Origin: Spirosoma pollinicola
GTDB lineage: Bacteria; Bacteroidota; Bacteroidia; Cytophagales; Spirosomataceae
Assembly (NCBI RefSeq): GCF_002831565.1
Contig: NZ_CP025096.1
Coordinates: forward strand, 4,450,501 to 4,514,500
Length of the DNA: 64,000 nt
Direction of reading: 5' to 3'
A program made the translations under genes and the position numbers. Each line of letters begins with the position of its first letter. Position 1 is the stretch's first letter. Of the stretch, positions 45,546-53,774 are shown piece after piece. The notes under the pieces were generated by a model. It was not told where the DNA came from and made no database searches. It saw only the letters and a list, made by a program, of their open reading frames with translations.

Positions 45546-46874
45546 CTACTTTTTCTGATCCATGTAGTTCACCGTCAGGTGGCAGAGAGCTTTTACGCCA
45601 TTAGTGAAGCTACTTTCATCAATTTGAAAATCGGGGGTATGGTGTGGGATTTCGTTCGGCTTTTTGTCTTTCGGTCGGGCACCCGTACTGAAAAAGAAAC
45701 CGGGCACTTTCTGTGCGAAATACGCAAAATCTTCCGAACCCATGCCCGAGGGGACTAACAGCACATTGGTCATACCCGCCAATGATTGTAACGTAGGTAC
45801 CATCTTTGCGGTCAGCTCTTTGTTGTTGACCAGCATCGCATCTTCCATATTGATCGATACATCGGCCGTAGCGCCCGCACTTTTGGCAACGCTCGTTACG
45901 ACCTCTTTTATCCGCTTGTAAAGGGTATTTCGCATGGTGGTGTCGAGCGTGCGGATGGTGCCGATCATGGTGGCTTCTTCGGGAATGATGTTCTCCCGGT
46001 TACCGGCATGAAAGGCCCCAATGGTCAATACGGCGGCATGTTCGGTGAGGGGCATGTTCCGGCTGATGATCGTTTGCAAACCCATGATGATCTGGGCACC
46101 CGTTACAATCGGATCAACGCCAGACCAGGGCGCGGCACCGTGCGTTTGCTTGCCGTAGATAGTTATGCGAAAGATGTCATTCTCGGCACTGACACTACCG
46201 GGACGATAGGTGAATGTGCCTACGTCGTTACCCGAAGCAATGTGCTGGCCGAAAATTACATCAACTTTTGGATTATCCAGAACGCCTTCTTTCACCATGA
46301 GCTTGGCTCCCCCTTCTTCACCAGTTGGCGGTCCTTCCTCACAGGGCTGGAAAATAAACTTGACGGTTCCGCGCAACTCGCTTCGAACGGATGCCAGCAC
46401 TTCGGCTGCACCCATGAGCATAGCCACATGCGAATCGTGGCCGCAGGCGTGCATGACGCCCGTTTTTTTGCCGTTATACTCGGTCGTGACCGTTGACTTG
46501 AAGGGCAAATCGACCCGTTCAGTTACGGGCAAGGCGTCCATATCGGCCCGTAGAGCCACAACCGGGCCGCGCTTGCCACCAACGAGTAAACCGACTACAC
46601 CCGTTTTTCCCACGCCGGTTTGTACGTCTATGCCTAGTGCCTGCAAGTGAGCAGCTATTTTAGCAGCCGTGCGAAACTCACGATTGCCCAGTTCGGGATT
46701 CTGGTGAATATCGCGTCGCCAGTCAATGACTTTTTGGGTCAGCCCATCGGCAGTTTTGTCCATTCGGGTCAGTAGAATGTTCGTTCCGGGCGCAGAACCG
46801 ACTTGAGCAAAGCTGGAAAACGATAGTAATCCCGTCAGCAGGTAACTAGTGAGTAACTTATAGAAGTTGGGCAT
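45546..46874 (-). CDS. Exported M20 amidohydrolase
   Basis: The 442-residue protein has a signal peptide (about 1-24, ending SFAQ) and the M20D amidohydrolase motifs: WRRDIHQNPELG, VALRADMDALPV, MHACGHDSHVAML with metal ligands, FQPCEEGP with the catalytic Glu, and the dimerisation domain HGAAPWSGVDPI. It removes acyl groups from N-acyl amino acids or related amides with a two-metal centre, probably in the periplasm. It precedes the Cys/Met-type PLP enzyme on opposite sides of a 30-bp gap, same strand. Confidence 0.9.
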   Translation of the reverse strand: MPNFYKLLTSYLLTGLLSFSSFAQVGSAPGTNILLTRMDKTADGLTQKVIDWRRDIHQNPELGNREFRTAAKIAAHLQALGIDVQTGVGKTGVVGLLVGGKRGPVVALRADMDALPVTERVDLPFKSTVTTEYNGKKTGVMHACGHDSHVAMLMGAAEVLASVRSELRGTVKFIFQPCEEGPPTGEEGGAKLMVKEGVLDNPKVDVIFGQHIASGNDVGTFTYRPGSVSAENDIFRITIYGKQTHGAAPWSGVDPIVTGAQIIMGLQTIISRNMPLTEHAAVLTIGAFHAGNRENIIPEEATMIGTIRTLDTTMRNTLYKRIKEVVTSVAKSAGATADVSINMEDAMLVNNKELTAKMVPTLQSLAGMTNVLLVPSGMGSEDFAYFAQKVPGFFFSTGARPKDKKPNEIPHHTPDFQIDESSFTNGVKALCHLTVNYMDQKK

Positions 46875-46904
46875 GGCGGAAGGATGCTGTCTCGTACAAA
46901 TAGA

Positions 46905-48086
46905 TTACAGAGTAGCCAGTGCACTCTCCAGATCAGTAAGCAGATCGCTTACGTTCTCAATACCAACAGAGTACCGAATCAGGCTTTCGGGTATGCCAAG
47001 GAGTTTGCGTTGCTCTTCCGTCAGCTCAACGTGGCTGGTGGTTCTTGGTGGGCCAGCCAGCGTACTCACCGAGCCGAGACTGGCGGCCAGATGTACAAAC
47101 TGGAGTTTTGGCAGAAACTTCTTCACGTTGTCGTAGCTGCCAACCAGCGAAAAACTCATGATACCGCCAAACCCCGACATCTGTTTTTTGGCAACGTCAT
47201 GGCCGGGGTGCGTCTCGAGACCCGGATAAAATACGTCACTAACCTTTGGATGCGCTTTCAAATAACGGGCTATGGTGAGGGCTGAAGCATTTTGCCGCTC
47301 AATGCGCAGTTCCAGCGTTTTCATGCCTCTGGCGATCATGTAAGCGGCATCGGCCTGTAGGCTCGCCCCGTTAATTTCCCGAAACTGGAACACTTTCTCA
47401 ACGAGTTCTTTAGTGCCACACAATACGCCACCCATCGCATCGGAATGGCCGCCCAGAAACTTGGTGGCGCTATGGACAACCAGGTCAGCCCCCAGTGCCA
47501 GCGGGTTCTGGTTGATGGGTGTGGCAAAGGTGTTGTCGACTACCGTAACGGCCCCCACTTTTTTAGCGGCCGCTGCCAGTCGGGCTATATCGACGACTTT
47601 GAGTGTCGGGTTGGTGGGCGTTTCGAGGTAAAGAACGTCGCAGCCTTTGGCTACTTCGGCTTCTATTTCGTCAAAGTCCGTAGTACCGCAGAGGGTAACG
47701 TTTACCTGATAACGGGGGAGGAAGTCAAGAAAGAGCCGACTGGCACCGCCGTATGTATCTTTGATGGAAACCACTCGTTTGCCGGGTCCAAGCAGGGCAA
47801 ATAAGGTGTTGCTGATAGCGCCCATGCCGGTAGCAAAGGACGTAGCCGCTTCGGCTCCTTCCAGAATCCGGATTTTTTCTTCGAGTACGTGAACAGTAGG
47901 GTTGGTGTTGCGGCTATAGATGTAGCCTTCAGCCTTGCCGGTTGCCACATTATGCCACTCATCGAGGTCGTGATAGGCAAAGGCAACGCTCTTGACAATG
48001 GGGGTTGTAACGGCACCGTTGGGTAACGGGTCGGTTTCTCCGGCCCATACGGACGCGGTACTTTTTTTGTACTTCGAAAAATCCAT
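46905..48086 (-). CDS. Cys/Met-metabolism PLP enzyme (trans-sulphuration family)
   Basis: The 393-residue enzyme belongs to the cystathionine gamma-synthase/methionine gamma-lyase family. It has the motifs YSRNTNPTVHVLEEKI, ATSFATGMGAI, VVDNTFATP and the PLP-lysine site SATKFLGGHSDAMGG. It is cytoplasmic and likely acts in trans-sulphuration or methionine/homoserine degradation; sequence motifs alone do not separate synthase from lyase. It ends 30 bp before the amidohydrolase gene on the same strand. Confidence 0.9.
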   Translation of the reverse strand: MDFSKYKKSTASVWAGETDPLPNGAVTTPIVKSVAFAYHDLDEWHNVATGKAEGYIYSRNTNPTVHVLEEKIRILEGAEAATSFATGMGAISNTLFALLGPGKRVVSIKDTYGGASRLFLDFLPRYQVNVTLCGTTDFDEIEAEVAKGCDVLYLETPTNPTLKVVDIARLAAAAKKVGAVTVVDNTFATPINQNPLALGADLVVHSATKFLGGHSDAMGGVLCGTKELVEKVFQFREINGASLQADAAYMIARGMKTLELRIERQNASALTIARYLKAHPKVSDVFYPGLETHPGHDVAKKQMSGFGGIMSFSLVGSYDNVKKFLPKLQFVHLAASLGSVSTLAGPPRTTSHVELTEEQRKLLGIPESLIRYSVGIENVSDLLTDLESALATL

Positions 48087-48100
48087 TCGTTTATAAAGTT

Positions 48101-48162
48101 ATGTCACAGAGATGCACGGTTATTACACAGAGATACGCTGAGAAAAATGAGGTTCACAGAGG
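48101..48162. repeat. Degenerate CACAGAG repeat remnant
   Basis: Three spaced copies of CACAGAG or its close variants occur within 60 bases (about 48105, 48126 and 48155). They lie in the 241-base gap upstream of the PLP enzyme, and there is no opposite arm. The words match the long inverted repeat at 44286-44412. Confidence 0.5.
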
Positions 48163-48327
48163 CTTTTTTATTTCCTCTTAGGGAAATTACCCTGGCTCCG
48201 TGATATTTTGGTTGTATTGTACTATATCTACTTTTTATTGCCGAAAAATAATGACCTGCTGAGTTGTCAGGCTGATTTTCGGCAACAAGTTGAGTGAGAG
48301 GTAATAATACACAAAAAAGGAGTTGCT

Positions 48328-49482
48328 TTACTCCGTTATATGCTCTTTCAGGCAGCGTTCAATGTTTAGCAGACCCGTGGTCAGTTCATCCGGTCCGGGG
48401 TAGCCGAAGCCGATGCGCATGTATATTTTGTCTTGCTCGAACCAGTGCCCCGGTCCGACAATAGTTTGGTAAGTAGCAAAAAGAGAGGGGTAAAAGGTGT
48501 CGGTATCAAGGGTGTAACCGGCTTTCAGACGCGGGAAGCAAACGACGCCCGCTGTGGGTTCTACCCAGTCGAGGTAGCGCGTTTGCGCGAAGAATTGCTT
48601 GGTAATCGCAAAGTTCGTTCGAATATGCCTGTGTGCTTCGGCAAGTCGGCTGGCCTGATTTTGTAAAATATGTACCGCAATCTGTTCATCCACCACCGAG
48701 TTTGTAATCATGATCTGCTCCTTTGCGGCCAGAAACCGGTGCATGAGCGACGTATCGAGGCAGATGATCCAGCCGATGCGAATGCCCGGCACGCCAAACG
48801 CTTTCGACAGCGAACTCACCGAAATTACGTTCCTGCTTTTTTCGGCCAGATAGGGGATACGCGGTGTCTGAAAATTCAGGTAGCGGTACGTTTCGTCTAC
48901 CAGCAGGTAGCAGTTGTGCGCTTCAGCCAGAGCTACCAGTTCATTCAGGGTCGTTTCCGGGACAATCGTGCCCGTTGGATTGTGCGGGTTGGTGATGCTG
49001 ATGAGCCGCGTGTTGGGCCGGATAGCCTGCCGAACCTGGTCGACATTCAGAACAAACTGTTCCTCGAACGTCAAGTCAATCAGGCTCATTTCGCAGTTGA
49101 TGGCCCGTGGCGTTTCGAGGTTGGTCGCGTAATTGGGCCGTACAACAACCATATGGTCGTTTTCACTGAGCAGGGTTGTGGCAATGATAAACAGTGCCGT
49201 AGCCGCACCGCTGCAAACCAGCACATCGGCGGGCGTCAACACGGCGCTCTCGCTGGCAATGCAGTCAAGTAAGTCCGGGTGGCCCCGATGGTGCCCGTAA
49301 CACAAAAGCAACTCACCCAGATTAAGGTTGAGTTCGTTTAATTTACTATCGCGAACGGAGCTTTCAGCCAGATTATACTGAATAGTTGAATAGCCAATTT
49401 CTTCCGGCGATTCGATTTCAATCGGCATTCGGGTGTAGCGCATACATGGGTCTGGTGGGCTTCGAGGGCTTAAAGTAGCCAT
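48328..49482 (-). CDS. Class I/II PLP aminotransferase
   Basis: The 384-residue fold-type I aminotransferase has the motifs TNPHNPTGTIV, LLVDETYRYL and the PLP lysine in SSLSKAFGVPGIRIGW. The first 13 residues could be untranslated; ATG at 49443 is an alternative start. The motif order fits the capreomycidine-synthase/kynurenine-type aminotransferase group, but the substrate is undefined. It lies 46 bp downstream of the TPR gene on the same strand. Confidence 0.88.
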   Translation of the reverse strand: MATLSPRSPPDPCMRYTRMPIEIESPEEIGYSTIQYNLAESSVRDSKLNELNLNLGELLLCYGHHRGHPDLLDCIASESAVLTPADVLVCSGAATALFIIATTLLSENDHMVVVRPNYATNLETPRAINCEMSLIDLTFEEQFVLNVDQVRQAIRPNTRLISITNPHNPTGTIVPETTLNELVALAEAHNCYLLVDETYRYLNFQTPRIPYLAEKSRNVISVSSLSKAFGVPGIRIGWIICLDTSLMHRFLAAKEQIMITNSVVDEQIAVHILQNQASRLAEAHRHIRTNFAITKQFFAQTRYLDWVEPTAGVVCFPRLKAGYTLDTDTFYPSLFATYQTIVGPGHWFEQDKIYMRIGFGYPGPDELTTGLLNIERCLKEHITE

Positions 49483-49528
49483 TTGTCGCCAGTTATGTGC
49501 AAACGGATTTGACCAGTTCTGTATAGGC

Positions 49529-50803
49529 TTAGTCTACTGAGTTTTCCGAATTGTTTTGTATTGACTGAACGATCTGATTGAATTTTTCTTCGCCGATTTG
49601 CTCTTGAGTTCTATCAAGATAACCTCTGGTTATTTCAGCATTAGGTGAACCAATCTCGACGAATATATTGAAAGCACGTAGCAGTAAGGGGAAAGCTTTA
49701 TCAATGTTTTGATCAACATTAAAATAAATGGCACCCATATTATTCAGCGTCGCTCCTTCACCCTGTCGGTCACCTATTTCCTGTTGAATCGCCAGGCTCT
49801 GTTGTAAATACTGCAAGGCCTGCTCATTGTCTCCTCGGGCTCGATAAATCTGGCTGATGTTATTCAGCGACGTTCCTTCACCACGTCGGTCACCTATTTC
49901 CTGTCGGATCGCCAAGCTCTGCTGTAAATATTGCAAGGCCTGCTCATTGTCTCCTCGGGCTCGATAAATCTGGCTGATGTTATTCAGCGTCGCTCCTTCA
50001 CCACGTCGGTCACCTATTTCCTGTTGAATCGCCAGGCTCTGTTGTAAATACTGCAAGGCCTGCTCATTGTCTCCTCGGGCTCGATAAATCTGGCTGATGT
50101 TATTCAGGGCCCTTCCTTCCCCCTGCCGGTCACCTATCTGCTGCATAATCATCAATGTTTTTTGCAAATAGGTATATGCTTCTTCGTAGTCAGAGAGCAC
50201 AAAAGACAACGTTGCCAATTGAGAGTAAAGTGAAGCTAGAAGTAGCTGATTGTCGGGTTCAGTTGTGGTAACTTGCCGGAGGAGTCGTTGAATTTCGGCT
50301 TGTTTTTCTTCTCTCGTCTGGCCTCCTAAAGATGAAGATTCTGATTCTGGGCTTATAAAATCAGTAGCCCTGTCGGGCGCTTCCCTATAAAAGTCTAATT
50401 CAAGGGAGCGCAGGGACCACCAGTCGGGTACTTTCTTCGGCACCTGTATATATTGACTTGGTTCTATGAAGCAGATCAGTGCGATGTCAAGGCGGGCAAA
50501 GGCATCCCGGCGTTGGTTGAAGGCCACGCAAATAGACTCGTTACCTTCCCGGAAAAGCCAGCCAAAGTCAGGAATGAGTACGATGCCTTTTTTTACGGCC
50601 AATAGCTCATCGTTGATGTGGCGATAATCTTTATCGGCCAGGCGTAATTCAACCGGTGGGCGATCAGGAAACGTAGTGCGGAGCCAATCGGCAATGTCTT
50701 TATACAGGCTATACCGGTTGTGCCCGATTAGAATAAACCGGAATGTCTGCTGGCGCAGTGCATTTTTTAATTGCAGGAGTTCATCATCGAATTGTGATTC
50801 CAT
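49529..50803 (-). CDS. TPR protein paired with P-loop ATPase
   Basis: The 424-residue protein has an N-terminal alpha/beta region of about 150 residues (FRFILIGHNRYSLYKDI, GIVLIPDFGWLF, LDIALICFIEPSQY, SLELDFYRE) that looks like a small nucleotide-binding or effector domain of no family I recognise. It is followed by at least five TPR repeats. Three of these repeats, 40 residues each (LNNISQIYRARGDNEQALQ), are almost identical, matching 120-bp DNA repeats at 49741-50100. There is no signal peptide. Its start overlaps the stop of the ATPase gene (TGATG), so the two are coupled and likely form a complex. The repeats probably bind a peptide or partner. Function unknown. Confidence 0.8.
   Translation of the reverse strand: MESQFDDELLQLKNALRQQTFRFILIGHNRYSLYKDIADWLRTTFPDRPPVELRLADKDYRHINDELLAVKKGIVLIPDFGWLFREGNESICVAFNQRRDAFARLDIALICFIEPSQYIQVPKKVPDWWSLRSLELDFYREAPDRATDFISPESESSSLGGQTREEKQAEIQRLLRQVTTTEPDNQLLLASLYSQLATLSFVLSDYEEAYTYLQKTLMIMQQIGDRQGEGRALNNISQIYRARGDNEQALQYLQQSLAIQQEIGDRRGEGATLNNISQIYRARGDNEQALQYLQQSLAIRQEIGDRRGEGTSLNNISQIYRARGDNEQALQYLQQSLAIQQEIGDRQGEGATLNNMGAIYFNVDQNIDKAFPLLLRAFNIFVEIGSPNAEITRGYLDRTQEQIGEEKFNQIVQSIQNNSENSVD
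49741..50100. repeat. Three tandem 120-bp repeats inside TPR gene
   Basis: Three consecutive 120-base units begin at 49741, 49861 and 49981. Units 1 and 3 differ at only about two positions; unit 2 differs at a few more. They encode in-frame TPR motifs. Such near-identity at silent positions indicates recent duplication or gene conversion, so copy number may vary between strains. Confidence 0.9.
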
Positions 50804-52167
50804 CAGGCTTCTCCAACAACGCGGTGCTGGTATAATCTAGACACTTCCAACAGGGGATTCACCCGCTTATAGGTGCCATCGTTGTATTCAAAAATGATTT
50901 CTTTTTCCAGAAGATTTTGACTAGAACTGTCGAAGCCAATTGGGTTTCCTGCATCCAAATCGGTTTTGAGCGTTTTCAGGATGGAAAAGTCAGCTGGTTC
51001 GAGATAGCGGGCGGTAGCGTTGCCGAGTTTGTCGATGGCCCGCTGCATATTCTCATTTGTAATCTGTCCAACATTCGTATCGGCCTGCCAACCTGCCTGT
51101 TCGATGATCCGAAGCAGTTGTCGGGGCGATCCTCCACTATAGTGAATGGCCAAATGAATGGTTTTGGGAGAGTCGAATAACTCTACAGCTACCCGTTTAC
51201 AGACGAACTCTTCAAACCGCTCAATAGCTTCATGAACGATACTGCCATCACGGTCAATAATTTTGATGAAGGGGAAGGTGATGATCTCACTAAAATTACG
51301 AATGTGCTGCTCCTCCTTCATTAGCTCAATGGGTAGGGTAAAAATCGTATTGGCTTTAATTTGCCGGATACGATTTGACTCATCCATGATAATGGCCCGT
51401 CGGGTTGTCGCACTCATTGTCTTTTCGAGCCCGTCGACAATAAACAGCACTTCCTGGCCTTTCCCTTCTCGTCTTAATTGTTCGTTGGTTTGTTCAATGA
51501 ACGTATTGAATTTGATGGAAAAGTCTGGAAAACGGTTTTTAATAGTGGTGCGAATAGCGACGGCCCGTTCGTAGCTGCCAGAAAGGCCAAGTTTGAGTTT
51601 GGTCGTAACACCCAATAATTTACCCAGTAGACCTGCAACCGAGAACGGGCTGTCATTATCGACTTCCAGTTCGGCATTTCCTTCGGCTTTCAGGCTACGG
51701 TTAATCTCGTTTACGCGTTCCTGAAACCATTGGTTCATGCTTTCAAGTATGTCGTCGCTTACGCTTAAATCTACTTCGGCGGCTTTTTGAAGTAATTTCT
51801 CTAACTGAAAAACAAGAATGTCCATATACTGAACATTATCCATGTCCAATTCTTCATCGACGTTGCAGGTGACGACAAAAAAGCAGTCGGGAGAGTGCAA
51901 TAACTGGGCGTATTTAGCTAGTTCGGATGTTTTGCCGGAACCGCGCATACCTGCCAGAAAGAGTAATGTTTTGTTTGAACGATTAGGTTGATAATTGAAG
52001 CGGTAGTGACCATCGGGTTTTGTTACGTTCAGAATGCGCATAACATCACGCTCCTGAAAGTCTCCTCTGAGGTTCTTGAAATCGACGTAGAATTCGTCGT
52101 TCGGCGTCACAGGTTCCAACTTATTAACGGCCGCATCAATCTCGTCCATCCGCGTTGCCTTTTTCAT
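50803..52167 (-). CDS. P-loop ATPase paired with TPR protein
   Basis: The 454-residue cytoplasmic protein has Walker A in LAGMRGSGKTSE (about 73-81) and Walker B in EVLFIVDGLEKT. A long insertion lies between them. A sensor-2-like region (HYSGGSPRQLLRII) and a C-terminal winged-helix-like segment (LKTLKTDLDAG ... YKRVNPLLEVSRLYQ) follow. It resembles AAA/STAND-type switch ATPases more than transporters or helicases. The 1-bp overlap with the TPR gene implies joint production. A role as the nucleotide-driven switch of a two-gene system, possibly defensive, is inferred from analogy and gene pairing; no effector is proven. Confidence 0.82.
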   Translation of the reverse strand: MKKATRMDEIDAAVNKLEPVTPNDEFYVDFKNLRGDFQERDVMRILNVTKPDGHYRFNYQPNRSNKTLLFLAGMRGSGKTSELAKYAQLLHSPDCFFVVTCNVDEELDMDNVQYMDILVFQLEKLLQKAAEVDLSVSDDILESMNQWFQERVNEINRSLKAEGNAELEVDNDSPFSVAGLLGKLLGVTTKLKLGLSGSYERAVAIRTTIKNRFPDFSIKFNTFIEQTNEQLRREGKGQEVLFIVDGLEKTMSATTRRAIIMDESNRIRQIKANTIFTLPIELMKEEQHIRNFSEIITFPFIKIIDRDGSIVHEAIERFEEFVCKRVAVELFDSPKTIHLAIHYSGGSPRQLLRIIEQAGWQADTNVGQITNENMQRAIDKLGNATARYLEPADFSILKTLKTDLDAGNPIGFDSSSQNLLEKEIIFEYNDGTYKRVNPLLEVSRLYQHRVVGEA

Positions 52168-52353
52168 GTATCTCTTTTTTTACAAAAGTAATCAGTTTGA
52201 ATTTCCTGCAAGTAAAATCGGATGTTTCACGCATTTGGTGACGCACATCAGGATGTTGTGTGATCATTTATGAACGTACAAACCAGAAGTACAATTTGGT
52301 TACTAGGAGGTTTCGTAGTATCACGTTCTGAACTGTATGTAAACTACCTTGCT

Positions 52354-53679
52354 TTACCGCGCTACCTCAATTTTATACTTCTTGCCCTTCATCTTTTCCT
52401 GGCTGATTTTTGCCAATAGCGCGGGTACTTTCTCGTGTTTTACTGCTGCAAACGAAATGAAATCCTGTACGTCGATTCGGCCAAGATCGCCTTTTTCAAG
52501 GCCGCCTTTTTGCGAGAAAAAACCAACGATGTCAACTTTGTTGAGCTTGTTTTTCTTGCCACCACTCACATACAGCGTTACAAAATCGGGCGGGTTGGGC
52601 AAGGGCTGTTTTTTTGTTGGCAAATGAAATTCTTCGAGTGAGTCGTCCAGATAATTCGGCGGTTGCTCGTCCGACGATAGAATCACATAGGCTGTCCCCG
52701 ATGCGTGCATCCGGGCGGTGCGGCCGTTGCGGTGCGTGAATTCGTGTTCCTGCAAGGGCAGGTGATAATGGATCACGTATTTCATTTCGGGGATATCCAG
52801 CCCCCGCGCGGCCAAATCCGTCGTGACGAGGTAGCGGGTGCTGCCATTTCGGAACTGGATAAGAGCCCGTTCGCGGTCGGCCTGTTCCATGCCGCCATGA
52901 TAGACAAGCGAATGAATGCCCCGTTCGGCCAGCAGTTCGCTGGTGCGTTCGGAAGCATCCCGATGATTACAGAAAATCAGGGCAGATTCGGAATCGAGCG
53001 TACACAGTAAATCAAACAGCGTGTCGATTTTATCTTTCGATTGGGAGTAAACTACTTTTGTGGTTAAGCCGGTCTGTTCATCAGCCGGAGCCTCGAATGA
53101 TAGCTTAATAGGTGATTTGAGTCGGATAAAATCGGGTATGCTGATGCCTGATGTGGCCGAAACCAGCACACGTTTTTTAAGGTTACGCAGCCCCCCGACA
53201 ATGAAGTCCATTTCGTCGTGGAACCCCAGTGCCAGCGACTTGTCGAATTCGTCCAGCACCAGCGTATGAATACCCGTCAACGAGAAACTTCGGCGGGTAA
53301 TATGGTCGGCAATACGACCGGGTGTTCCGATCAGAACGGCGGGCGGATTGCTCAGGTTTTTGATTTCAGTCTCTACCGGATGCCCGCCGTAGCACACATT
53401 AACTTTGTAGCCCGTCGCCATTTTCTTCCAGACCTGTTCAATCTGGATGGCCAGTTCGCGGGAAGGGGCCAGAATAAGGCATTGTACGCTTGTTTGGCCG
53501 GGTTTGAGCAGGCTAAGAATCGGAAGCAGAAAGCCAATGGTTTTGCCGGAACCCGTGGGGGCGATCAAAAAGGCATCATTGTCTTGCAGAATGGCTTTTT
53601 GGGCGGCTTCCTGCATTGGATTTAAGGCCGCAATGCCTAGGCTTGTCAGGACGTTTGCTTGTTGCTGAGGGGTTATCAT
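52354..53679 (-). CDS. DEAD-box RNA helicase, DbpA-like
   Basis: The 441-residue helicase has the Q motif (NPMQEAA), motif I (APTGSGKTIGF), Ia (APSRELAIQ), motif II as DEFD in LVLDEFDKS, SAT in LVSATSG, and the HRxGRxxR motif as HRNGRTARM. The last 70 residues (LYVSGGKKNKLNKVDIVGFF, IDVQDFISFAAV) form the DbpA-type RNA-binding domain that targets 23S rRNA in the model family. A role in ribosome assembly is likely. The DEFD variant also occurs in the helicase at 55869. Confidence 0.9.
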   Translation of the reverse strand: MITPQQQANVLTSLGIAALNPMQEAAQKAILQDNDAFLIAPTGSGKTIGFLLPILSLLKPGQTSVQCLILAPSRELAIQIEQVWKKMATGYKVNVCYGGHPVETEIKNLSNPPAVLIGTPGRIADHITRRSFSLTGIHTLVLDEFDKSLALGFHDEMDFIVGGLRNLKKRVLVSATSGISIPDFIRLKSPIKLSFEAPADEQTGLTTKVVYSQSKDKIDTLFDLLCTLDSESALIFCNHRDASERTSELLAERGIHSLVYHGGMEQADRERALIQFRNGSTRYLVTTDLAARGLDIPEMKYVIHYHLPLQEHEFTHRNGRTARMHASGTAYVILSSDEQPPNYLDDSLEEFHLPTKKQPLPNPPDFVTLYVSGGKKNKLNKVDIVGFFSQKGGLEKGDLGRIDVQDFISFAAVKHEKVPALLAKISQEKMKGKKYKIEVAR

Positions 53680-53700
53680 CCCGTAAAAGTAACCCGTTTT

Positions 53701-53774
53701 GTAGTACCGACCGTCTCGGTTGGGTGCGACAAGTCAATCTTTATATATCGCCCGACCGGGGCGGTCGGCACTAC
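53701..53774. repeat. Inverted repeat upstream of helicase gene
   Basis: Arms of 26 bases (GTAGTACCGACCG... and ...CGGTCGGCACTAC) differ at five positions, all transitions. The right arm overlaps the stop codon of the quinoprotein gene (53771-53773). It lies between the quinoprotein stop and the helicase start, both on the minus strand, so it could be a terminator or attenuator-like hairpin. Confidence 0.6.

Noticed and set aside
49741-50100. Possible CRISPR array
   Set aside because: The repeats are contiguous 120-bp coding units without spacers and encode TPR motifs.
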